Assembly: GCA_900554275.1 (NCBI GenBank)
Contig: USGS01000073.1
Span: 1-7,794 of the forward strand
Origin: an uncultured Eubacteriales bacterium
Lineage (GTDB): Bacteria; Bacillota; Clostridia; Oscillospirales; Oscillospiraceae
Length of the DNA: 7,794 nt
Direction: 5' to 3'
Position 1 is the stretch's first letter, and every line of letters begins with the position of its first letter. Both the position numbers and the translations under genes were made by a program. Positions 1 through 6,279 of this stretch are shown piece after piece. A model generated the notes under the pieces. It was not told the DNA's origin. It did not search any database and saw only the letters and a program-made list of their open reading frames with translations.

Positions 1-704
1 CCGATCTTCAGGCCCTTGGCCATGTCCTCGGCGGACAGCTCCATGGTCTCGAAGAACTTCTCCATCAGCTCCTCGTCCGCACCGGCGGCGGCCTCCATCA
101 GCTCAGCGCGGAGGGCCTCCACCTCGTCGGCCATGTCGCCGGGGATGGCGCACTCGCCCTTGGCGTCGTATGCCTTGTTGTGCAGCAGGTCCACGATGAC
201 GGTGACAGCCTTGTTGCCGTCGGCCTTGGTGGCCACGATGGGGGCGATGGCCGTGCCGTACTTGGCCTTGACGGCCTCAATGCAGGACGCATAGTCGGAG
301 TTGGCCTCCTCCACGCGGTTGATGAACATCATGCGGGGCTTCTTGCCCAGCATCTTCCAGGTGCGCTCCATACCCACGGACACGCCGTCCTTGGCGTTGC
401 CCACGATAACGGCGCACTCAGCGGCGCGGATGGCGCAGACAGCCTCGCCGGAAAAATCGAAGTTGCCGGGGGCGTCCATCACGTTGATCTTCTTGCCCTT
501 GTACTGCACGGGGGCAAACGCCAGGGAAATGGATATCTGGCGCTTGATCTCTTCCGCGTCGTAGTCGCAGGTGGTGTTGCCGTCTGCGGTCTTGCCAAGA
601 CGGTCCGTACCCTTGGTCATATAGAGCATCTGCTCTGCCAGAGAGGTCTTGCCGGAGCCGCCGTGTCCCAGCAGGGCGATATTGCGAATGTCGTTAGCAG
701 TCAT
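1..704 (-). CDS. EF-G-like translational GTPase, N-terminal part (runs off the left edge)
   Basis: The reading frame is open from the ATG at 704-702 to the window edge: 234 codons, with the 3' end outside. It aligns with the GTPase domain of elongation factor G paralogues (EF-G2/FusA-like, related to ribosomal protection proteins), which act on the ribosome in the cytosol. Seen: P-loop GHGGSGKT (residues 13-20), a G2-region segment QISISLAFAPVQY (56-68), G3 DAPGNFDF (77-84), and an EF-G-type sequence with DLLHNKAY after the G4 region. Two signatures are altered. The residue after DxPG, a histidine in canonical EF-G, is Asn81. The guanine-specificity motif NKxD reads NRVE (129-132). The start is supported by AAGGGAG at 717-723, 12 nt upstream, and by a promoter at 778-806. 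It probably is not the housekeeping fusA, which keeps DTPGH and NKMD. The precise role (accessory translocase or stress factor) is unknown. It is downstream of ftsH on the same strand but has its own promoter. Confidence 0.9.
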   Translation of the reverse strand, partial: MTANDIRNIALLGHGGSGKTSLAEQMLYMTKGTDRLGKTADGNTTCDYDAEEIKRQISISLAFAPVQYKGKKINVMDAPGNFDFSGEAVCAIRAAECAVIVGNAKDGVSVGMERTWKMLGKKPRMMFINRVEEANSDYASCIEAVKAKYGTAIAPIVATKADGNKAVTVIVDLLHNKAYDAKGECAIPGDMADEVEALRAELMEAAAGADEELMEKFFETMELSAEDMAKGLKI

Positions 705-735
705 AATAGTGATGTACTCCCTTCATTTTCTTGAA

Positions 736-760
736 GTCCGCCGCCCACACAGCCGCGGAC
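736..760 (-). promoter_or_regulatory. inverted repeat in the 5' leader of the EF-G-like gene
   Basis: GTCCGC (736-741) is complementary to GCGGAC (755-760), with 13 nt between them. It lies in the predicted roughly 67-nt leader between the transcription start (about 771) and the ATG at 704. The stem is short, and no T-run follows, so it is not a terminator. It may fold in the mRNA. A regulatory role is only a guess. Confidence 0.35.
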
Positions 761-777
761 AGTAGCTCAACGTACCG

Positions 778-806
778 ATTATATATGATTTCCTCAAGTC
801 TGACAA
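778..806 (-). promoter_or_regulatory. sigma-A promoter of the EF-G-like gene
   Basis: Read on the minus strand, -35 TTGTCA (806-801) is separated by exactly 17 bp from -10 TATAAT (783-778). That is 11 of 12 consensus positions. Transcription would start near 771, leaving a leader of about 67 nt before the ATG at 704. The promoter lies between the ftsH terminator (921-945) and the gene, so the EF-G-like gene is probably transcribed independently of ftsH. Confidence 0.8.
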
Positions 807-920
807 CCATTATTTTAGATATTTGTGGGAAAAGTCAGCGAAGCTGCCTGTGATTTCGTCAACTTTAACAATGTCCGCGCCGTTTTCTTGTTGACCTCGC
901 CCAACGGATGCCGTGTACGC

Positions 921-945
921 AAAAGAGGCCGCCCCTCGGGGCGGC
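921..945 (-). terminator. Rho-independent terminator of ftsH
   Basis: On the minus strand GCCGCCC (945-939), loop CGAG, GGGCGGC (934-928) form a perfect 7-bp GC stem followed by CTCTTTT (927-921). It begins 11 nt after the ftsH stop codon. The uridine tract is short but in the right place and direction. Confidence 0.75.
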
Positions 946-956
946 ATATTTTCTGC

Positions 957-3122
957 TTATTTCTTCTCTTCGTCAGGCTGTCCGCCATCTCCGCCGGGCT
1001 GCTCCGCCGGCGCTTCGTCCTCCCCGGACGGCTGGGCCGGCGGCTGGTCGAAGTCCGGCATGGGCACCGGCTCGGACACGATGTTGATATGCTTGGCCGG
1101 TGCTTCGATGGTGTTGGGCACGCTGGGGCGGAACAGCTTCTGGTCGTCCTCCCGCGTCGCGCCGTAGTTGTCCACTGTCTCCGGGTCGCGGCCCTCGATG
1201 ATGGCCATCATCTCCTGACCGGTGATGGTCTCCTTTTTCAGCAGGTATGCGGCGATCTTGTCCAGCATCTCCCGGTTCTCCGTCAGGATCTCCTTGGCCT
1301 CCTGGTGGCACTGGCGGATGATCTTGATGGTCTCCCGGTCAGCGGCGGCATACGTCTCCTGGGCGCAGCTCATGGAGTAGCCGCCGTCCAGATACTGGCT
1401 CTGGACCGTACCCAGGGCCATCATGTCGAATTCGTCGCACATACCGAACCGGGCCACCAGATTGCGGGCCAGCTCCGTGGCGCGCTCGATGTCGTTGGCC
1501 GCGCCGGAGGTCATGGTGTTGCACACGATCTCCTCGCTGGACCGTCCGGCCAGCAGCGTGCGGATCTCCGCCAGGATGTCCTCCCGGGACATGAGAAACT
1601 TCTCCTCCTCCGGCAGGTGCAGCGTGTAGCCCAGCGCGCCCTGGGTATGGGGCACGATGGTGATCTTGCTGACGGGCTGGGCGTGCTTCTGCTTGGCCGC
1701 CACCAGGGCATGGCCCACCTCGTGGTAGGCGATGATCCTCTTTTCCTCCTCGGTGATGACCGTTCCCTTCTTCTCACTGCCGGCGATGACCAGCTCAAAG
1801 GACACCAGCAGGTCGTTTTGGTTCACGGCCTTGCGGCCCTTGCGGACGGCGCGGAGCGCCGCCTCGTTCACCAGGTTGGCCAGGTCCGCGCCCACGCAGC
1901 CGGCAGTGGCCTGGGCGATCTTGTTCAGATCCACGTCCTCCGCCAGACGGATATTGCGGGCGTGTACCTGCAGCGTGGCCAGACGACCCGCCAGATTAGG
2001 CCGGTCCACGGTGATGCGGCGGTCGAAGCGGCCCGGGCGCAGCAGCGCCTTGTCCAGCACCTCCGGGCGGTTGGTGGCCGCCAGGACGATGATGCCCTTG
2101 CTGGGGTCAAAGCCGTCCATCTCCGCCAGCAGCTGGTTCAGCGTCTGCTCCCGCTCGTCGTTGCCGCCGCCGAAGCGGCTGTCTCGGGTCTTGCCGATGG
2201 CGTCGATCTCGTCGATAAAAATGATGCACGGGGCGACCTTGGCCGCCTCCTTGAACAGGTCGCGGACACGACTGGCGCCCACGCCCACGAACATCTCCAC
2301 GAAGCCCGAGCCGGAGATGGAGAAGAACGGCACACCCGCCTCGCCGGCCACGGCCTTGGCCAGCAGCGTCTTGCCCGTGCCGGGAGAGCCCACCAGCAGT
2401 GCGCCCTTGGGCAGCTTGGCGCCGATGGCGGTATAGCGCCCCGGATTGTGCAGGAAGTCGATGATCTCCTCCAGGGACTCCTTGGCCTCGTCCTGTCCGG
2501 CGACATCCTTGAAGGTGACGCCGGTGGATTTTTCCATATAAACCTTTGCATTGGATTTGCCCACATTTCCGATACCGCCGAAGCCTCCGCCGCCGGACTT
2601 GCTCATGAGCCGCATCAGCAGCATGAACAGGCCCACCATGATGATGACCGGCAGGATGTAGTTGATCATCAGCAGCAGAATGGGGTTCATCTCCGCCTCA
2701 TAGTAGCCGGTATAGGCCACCTTGTGCTCCTTCAGCAGCGGCAGCAGCTCGCTGTTGCTGAGATAGGCGGTATACAGCGTCAGCGACCCGTCCTCCGTCT
2801 GCTTGTAGGACTTCTCCTCCGTCTTGCCGCCGGAGGTGACCTCCTCGGTGTAGACGTAGCCCTCTACCGGGGTGACGTAGATGGTGCTTTTCTTGAACAG
2901 GATCTCCTCCACCTGGTTTTTCTCCACCATGTCGATCATTTCGCTGTATTTGATCTCGTGGCTGGTGGTTTTGTTGGCGGTGTTGTGGTTGTAGGCGTTG
3001 AAATAGTTGAACGCCACCGTCAGCACCAGCGCCCAGGCGATGAGCGTAAGAACACCCCGCAGGTTGCTGTTTTTGTTATTTTTCCCGTTCTTATTGTTGT
3101 TATTTCCGTTATTTTCTGCCAT
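957..3122 (-). CDS. ftsH: ATP-dependent zinc metalloprotease FtsH
   Basis: 721 residues. Membrane-anchored hexameric AAA+ protease that extracts and degrades misfolded or regulatory membrane and cytosolic proteins. Domains in order: Asn-rich N-terminus (4-20), first membrane helix (about 22-43), external domain (about 45-145), second membrane helix (about 147-172), Gly-rich linker, AAA domain with Walker A GSPGTGKT (245-252), Walker B IIFIDE (300-305), second region of homology with arginine fingers R365 and R368 in RPGRFDRR, then the peptidase with zinc motif HEVGH (467-471) and third ligand D544 in AANDIERATE. The usual HEAGH has a harmless A-to-V change; Walker A GSPGTGKT differs from the common GPPGTGKT. 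The tail (about 670-721) is Pro/Glu-rich and probably disordered. The start at 3122 is chosen because GGGAGG (3136-3131) lies 8 nt upstream. An upstream in-frame ATG at 3194 falls inside the -35 box of the promoter, so it cannot be on the transcript. It ends in its own terminator. Confidence 0.98.
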   Translation of the reverse strand: MAENNGNNNNKNGKNNKNSNLRGVLTLIAWALVLTVAFNYFNAYNHNTANKTTSHEIKYSEMIDMVEKNQVEEILFKKSTIYVTPVEGYVYTEEVTSGGKTEEKSYKQTEDGSLTLYTAYLSNSELLPLLKEHKVAYTGYYEAEMNPILLLMINYILPVIIMVGLFMLLMRLMSKSGGGGFGGIGNVGKSNAKVYMEKSTGVTFKDVAGQDEAKESLEEIIDFLHNPGRYTAIGAKLPKGALLVGSPGTGKTLLAKAVAGEAGVPFFSISGSGFVEMFVGVGASRVRDLFKEAAKVAPCIIFIDEIDAIGKTRDSRFGGGNDEREQTLNQLLAEMDGFDPSKGIIVLAATNRPEVLDKALLRPGRFDRRITVDRPNLAGRLATLQVHARNIRLAEDVDLNKIAQATAGCVGADLANLVNEAALRAVRKGRKAVNQNDLLVSFELVIAGSEKKGTVITEEEKRIIAYHEVGHALVAAKQKHAQPVSKITIVPHTQGALGYTLHLPEEEKFLMSREDILAEIRTLLAGRSSEEIVCNTMTSGAANDIERATELARNLVARFGMCDEFDMMALGTVQSQYLDGGYSMSCAQETYAAADRETIKIIRQCHQEAKEILTENREMLDKIAAYLLKKETITGQEMMAIIEGRDPETVDNYGATREDDQKLFRPSVPNTIEAPAKHINIVSEPVPMPDFDQPPAQPSGEDEAPAEQPGGDGGQPDEEKK

Positions 3123-3167
3123 ATTTACATCCTCCCTGTCAGGCAAGAGAGCTTTCTTGTTTTGGTC

Positions 3168-3196
3168 AGTATACCACAGGCGGCGGAAAGTCACAA
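3168..3196 (-). promoter_or_regulatory. sigma-A promoter of ftsH, extended -10
   Basis: On the minus strand: -35 TTGTGA (3196-3191), 17-bp spacer, -10 TATACT (3173-3168) preceded by TGG, giving an extended TGn motif. The start would be near 3161, with a leader of about 39 nt carrying GGGAGG before the ATG at 3122. This placement also rules out the longer ftsH reading frame starting at 3194. Confidence 0.75.
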
Positions 3197-3240
3197 GCCG
3201 CGAGGTGTGGATTTCCCTGTAAAATTTCTATGAATGCTGC

Positions 3241-3269
3241 TTTATATTGGCAGAATTTTATGATATAAT
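3241..3269 (+). promoter_or_regulatory. extended -10 promoter of the rlmB operon
   Basis: A perfect extended -10, TGATATAAT (3261-3269), is preceded at 17-bp spacing by a weak -35, TTTATA (3241-3246). Transcription would begin near 3276, about 38 nt before the rlmB ATG. It faces away from the ftsH promoter, with about 45 bp between the two -35 boxes. Confidence 0.75.
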
Positions 3270-3313
3270 ATTTTAATAACCTTGTATTAACTTTGCATGA
3301 ATGAGGTCATCGT

Positions 3314-4096
3314 ATGGGTATGAAGGACACGGAAAGCCGCCGGACGCTGCCGGAGGCGGAGGCGGACGGCATCATTGAGGGCCGCAACGCCGTCATCGAG
3401 GCGCTGCGGACAGGGACGGCCATCGACAAAATTTACATCGCCAAGGGCGAGACGGACAAGACGCTGGGGCACATCGCCTCCAAGGCCCGGGACGCCGGCA
3501 TCGTGGTGGTGGACGCCGACCGGCGGAAGCTGGACAGCATGAGCCGCACCCACGCCCACCAGGGCGTCATCGCCCTGGCCGCCGTGCGGGAGTACGCGAC
3601 GGTGGACAGCATTCTGGCCGCCGCCGCGGAGAAGGGCGAAGCGCCGCTGCTGGTGGTGTGTGACGAGATCTCCGACCCCCACAATTTGGGCGCGATCCTG
3701 CGTACCGCCGAGTGCGCCGGGGCGCACGGCGTGGTGATCCCCAAGCGCCGCAGCGCGGGGCTGACGGCCATTGTGGCCAAAACCTCCGCCGGAGCGGTGA
3801 GCTATATGCCGGTGGCCCGCGTGCCCAACATCCCGGCGCTGCTGAAGGAGCTGAAAAAGCAGGGCGTGTGGGTGTTCGGCACGGCGGCGGACGGCAACAC
3901 CACGCTGTACGACGCAGATCTGAAGGGCCCGGCGGCCATCGTCATCGGCTCGGAGGGCAGCGGCATGACGCGGCTGGCGGCGGAGAGCTGCGACTTTTTG
4001 GTGAGCATCCCCATGAAGGGACGCATCTCGTCCCTGAACGCCAGCGCCGCCGCGGCGATTTTGCTGTATGAGGCGGTACGGCAGAGAGGCAACTGA
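3314..4096 (+). CDS. rlmB: 23S rRNA (guanosine-2'-O-)methyltransferase RlmB, TrmH/SPOUT family
   Basis: 260 residues, the usual length for the family. It transfers a methyl group from S-adenosylmethionine to the ribose 2'-OH of a conserved guanosine in 23S rRNA. An N-terminal substrate-binding domain (about 19-95; IIEGRNAVIEAL at 20-31) precedes the SpoU knotted domain (about 112-257). Motif 1 is DPHNLGAILRTAECAG (121-136, with N124 and R130). Motif 2 is IVIGSEGSGM (209-218). Motif 3 is IPMKGRISSLNASAAAAIL (232-250). All invariant residues I can place are present. The start has TGAGGT (3302-3307) about 7 nt upstream; a second ATG two codons later (3320) is possible. The stop is 19 bp before the next gene on the same strand, with no terminator between, so the two are probably co-transcribed. 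Which 23S position it modifies, and whether it is RlmB or a close TrmH paralogue, cannot be proved from sequence alone. Confidence 0.93.
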   Translation: MGMKDTESRRTLPEAEADGIIEGRNAVIEALRTGTAIDKIYIAKGETDKTLGHIASKARDAGIVVVDADRRKLDSMSRTHAHQGVIALAAVREYATVDSILAAAAEKGEAPLLVVCDEISDPHNLGAILRTAECAGAHGVVIPKRRSAGLTAIVAKTSAGAVSYMPVARVPNIPALLKELKKQGVWVFGTAADGNTTLYDADLKGPAAIVIGSEGSGMTRLAAESCDFLVSIPMKGRISSLNASAAAAILLYEAVRQRGN

Positions 4097-4107
4097 GTAC
4101 GGAACGC

Positions 4108-4113
4108 GAGGGG
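4108..4113 (+). promoter_or_regulatory. closely spaced ribosome binding site of the P-type ATPase-like gene
   Basis: GAGGGG ends only 2 nt before the ATG at 4116; counting GAGG alone, the spacing is 4 nt. This is shorter than the 7-8 nt of the ftsH, rlmB and kinase genes. It supports the ATG at 4116 over the in-frame ATG at 4068, which would overlap the rlmB 3' end by 29 bp. The short spacing may mean modest initiation, helped by ribosomes terminating on rlmB at 4096. Confidence 0.5.
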
Positions 4114-4115
4114 CT

Positions 4116-6227
4116 ATGAGCAGGCGATACGACAGAAACGGCTATACAAGCGTCCCGGAGGAGGACGAGTATTCGTTGGAAGCCATCCTGGCCGAGTACG
4201 GCAAGGGTGGGCGTCAGCCTGCTCAAACGACGGAAGTGCCCGAAGCCGGGGCAGAGGACTCCCCTGCCCCGGCGGCGGAAAAAGCGCCTCCCGAGCCGGC
4301 GGAAGCACCCCCTGCGGAGGAGGCTCTGCCGACGGAGGAAGTCTCCGCGGAGGACGAGCTGTATCAGTCCGACGCGCCGGACCGGGTGGCGCTGAAGGAC
4401 ATTATGAGCCAGACTGTGGACGCGGTGCTGGAGGATGGTGACGACGGCGTCATCGAACAGCCCGTGTCCTTGGGTGAAAGGCTTACGGCGCTGGCGCAGC
4501 GCTGGCAGGAGCGCCGCGGCGGGCAGAAGCGACGCCCCCGGTTTCAGGACACGGAGCAGCTCTTCGATCAGCCGGAGGACGAGCCGGAGGAGGAAGCGCC
4601 GCCTGAGCCCGAACCGCTGACGGAGGACCTGCTGCGGGACGCAAAGCGGCACTGCCGCCGGTCGCGGCGGAGTCTGGTGCTGGCGCTGCTGCCAACGGCA
4701 GCGCTGACGGCGGCGGCCGTATTGCAGGAGCTGGAAAAGCTGCCCTCCGCGTGGCTGGACGAGGCGGTGCTGCGGTGCGCCGCGCTGGGCGGCGGGCTGC
4801 TGCTGACGGCCCTGCTGTGCATGCCCGTGTGGCAGCGGGCCGCAGACCTGCTGCGGCAGGGCCGGGTGGGCTGCGAGCTGTGCGCCGGTGTGACGGTGCT
4901 GACCCAGCTGCTGTGCTGCGTGTGCGGCATGGTCACGGGCAGCACGCTGGCCACACCCTATGCCGCCGCCGGGGCGCTGCTGGTGGTGTCCTGCCAATGG
5001 GGGCTGTATCTGGAGGCGGAGACACGGCGCAGCGCATATCATCTTCTTGAATTGAATGGCCAGCCGCCCTATGTGGCCTCCGTCACGGCGGCGGGCGTAT
5101 GCAAGCAGCTGGGGAAAGCAGAGGGCTTCTACCGCCTGACGGTGAAGGACGACCCGGCCCGGCTGTGGCAGAATTATGTGCTGCCCCTGCTTTTGTCGGC
5201 GGCGGTGGTGCTGTCCGGCGTGGTGTGCCTGACAGGACAGCGGATGAACGACTTCCCCTGGGTGCTGACGTCGCTGGTGACGGCGGGCATGGGCGTGGCC
5301 ATCCCGCTGACCGGAGTGCTGCCCCTGTTCTATCTGTCCCGGCGGCTGGGCCGCAGCGGCTGCGCCGCGGCGGGCTACGCCGGCGCACGGGCGCTGAGCC
5401 GCCCCAACCGGCTGATTTTGACGGATGACGACCTGTTCCCGTCCGGAACGGTATCGCTGAACGGCTACAAGGTGTTCGGCGAGGAGCGAAGCCGGGCGGT
5501 GTCCTACGCCGCGTCGGTGGCCAAGGCAGCGGGCAGCAGCCTGACGCCGCTGCTGGAGCGGCAGCTCACCGCCGAGGGCGGCTTCCACCTGCCGGTGGAC
5601 GGGCTGCGGTTCTGCGAGGAGGGCGGCGTGGAGGCCACCATCCGGGGCGAGACGGTGCTGCTGGGCAGCGCGTATTTCATGAAGAAGCGCAAGGTGGCGC
5701 TGCCCCGGGATATGAAGCTGCCCACCGGCGTATTCCTGGCGGTGGACGGCGTGCTGACGGCGGTGTTCGCCATCAAGTACCAGCCCTCCCGCAACGCGGA
5801 GTGGGCGCTGCGGACGCTGCGGCGCTTCCGCATCACGCCGGTGCTGGCGGTGCGCGGCGGCAACGTGACGCCGGGGCTGATCAAGCGAAAGTTCGGCGTG
5901 GACGCCAAGCCGGTATACCCCGACGTTTCCACCCGGCTGGCGCTGGCAGAGCTGGCCCGGCAGCAGGGCGAAACGCCCTACGCCGTCATCTGCCGGGAGG
6001 GCTTGCTGCCGCTGGTGGAGGCGGTGGCCGGCAGCCGCCGGGCCGTAAAGGCCGTCCGTACCGCCACGGTGCTGAGCTACCTGGGCGCGCTGGCGGGCAT
6101 TGCGCTGGCGTATTATCTCACGTCCATCGGTAATTTCGCGCTGCTGACGCCGCTGGCCATGGTGCTGTATCAGCTGCTGTGGCTGCTGCCCACGCTGCTA
6201 TTGGCGGGGCTGGTGAAGCATTATTGA
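4116..6227 (+). CDS. degenerate P1B-type P-type ATPase-like membrane protein (pseudo-ATPase candidate)
   Basis: 703 residues, no signal peptide. Residues 1-185 are cytosolic, acidic and Pro/Glu-rich. Hydrophobic helices lie at about 186-204, 217-237, 253-274, 277-298, 353-374, 382-407, 648-669 and 671-700. That 4+2+2 pattern, with the large cytosolic part (408-646) before the last pair, is the P1B metal-ATPase layout. The cytosolic part aligns along its length: GVEATIRGETVLLGS (504-518) matches the nucleotide-domain GxxAxxxGxxxxxGs, and 540-640 follows the phosphorylation-domain order. Catalytic motifs are changed. CPC in helix 6 is IPL (396-398, proline kept). DKTGT is DDDLF (437-441). The HP of the nucleotide domain is TP (477-478). 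TGD is RGG (580-582). GDGxND is replaced by CREGLLP (626-632). The actuator loop (299-352) is too short and has no TGES. Ion pumping is therefore unlikely. It may be a pseudo-enzyme, scaffold or repurposed HAD protein. The frame is intact over 703 codons, so it is not a decaying pseudogene. It is probably in an operon with rlmB and ends at the hairpin 6240-6269. Confidence 0.85.
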   Translation: MSRRYDRNGYTSVPEEDEYSLEAILAEYGKGGRQPAQTTEVPEAGAEDSPAPAAEKAPPEPAEAPPAEEALPTEEVSAEDELYQSDAPDRVALKDIMSQTVDAVLEDGDDGVIEQPVSLGERLTALAQRWQERRGGQKRRPRFQDTEQLFDQPEDEPEEEAPPEPEPLTEDLLRDAKRHCRRSRRSLVLALLPTAALTAAAVLQELEKLPSAWLDEAVLRCAALGGGLLLTALLCMPVWQRAADLLRQGRVGCELCAGVTVLTQLLCCVCGMVTGSTLATPYAAAGALLVVSCQWGLYLEAETRRSAYHLLELNGQPPYVASVTAAGVCKQLGKAEGFYRLTVKDDPARLWQNYVLPLLLSAAVVLSGVVCLTGQRMNDFPWVLTSLVTAGMGVAIPLTGVLPLFYLSRRLGRSGCAAAGYAGARALSRPNRLILTDDDLFPSGTVSLNGYKVFGEERSRAVSYAASVAKAAGSSLTPLLERQLTAEGGFHLPVDGLRFCEEGGVEATIRGETVLLGSAYFMKKRKVALPRDMKLPTGVFLAVDGVLTAVFAIKYQPSRNAEWALRTLRRFRITPVLAVRGGNVTPGLIKRKFGVDAKPVYPDVSTRLALAELARQQGETPYAVICREGLLPLVEAVAGSRRAVKAVRTATVLSYLGALAGIALAYYLTSIGNFALLTPLAMVLYQLLWLLPTLLLAGLVKHY

Positions 6228-6239
6228 CAGAATGAGCCA

Positions 6240-6269
6240 AAGGGCCTCCGGCAAAAGCCGGAGGCCCTT
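6240..6269 (+). terminator. strong hairpin terminator between convergent genes
   Basis: A perfect 13-bp stem, AAGGGCCTCCGGC (6240-6252) and its complement (6257-6269), closes an AAAA loop. It starts 12 nt after the stop of the ATPase-like gene (6227) and ends 10 nt before the kinase stop (6280). On the plus strand it runs into TTGTTAT. On the minus strand the CCCTTT end gives a shorter U-tract. It probably ends transcription from both sides. Confidence 0.85.
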
Positions 6270-6279
6270 GTTATGCGCT

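Noticed and set aside
180..734. 184-codon plus-strand frame opposite the EF-G-like gene
   Set aside because: The minus strand encodes recognisable GTPase motifs with promoter and ribosome binding site; this frame is its shadow.
3123..3194. Longer ftsH start at 3194 (24 extra residues)
   Set aside because: The ATG lies within the -35 box of the ftsH promoter and lacks a ribosome binding site, while the ATG at 3122 has GGGAGG 8 nt upstream.
825..3233. 802-codon open frame on the plus strand antisense to ftsH
   Set aside because: It mirrors the well-conserved FtsH gene and arises because GC-rich codons leave few stops on the other strand. The translation is His/Gly/Val/Leu-rich with no recognisable domain and no ribosome binding site.
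4068..4115. Start of the ATPase-like protein at 4068 inside rlmB
   Set aside because: The 16 extra codons overlap rlmB and have no ribosome binding site. The ATG at 4116 has GAGGGG, and MSRRYDRNGY looks like a natural N-terminus.
3942..5588. 548-codon open frame on the minus strand across rlmB and the ATPase-like gene
   Set aside because: It covers two genes with clear family features on the other strand, and its translation is Arg/Gln/His-rich low complexity.
4116..6227. Annotating the ATPase-like protein as an active copper or cadmium pump
   Set aside because: The CPC, DKTGT, TGES, TGD and GDGxND motifs are all missing or altered, so transport activity cannot be supported.
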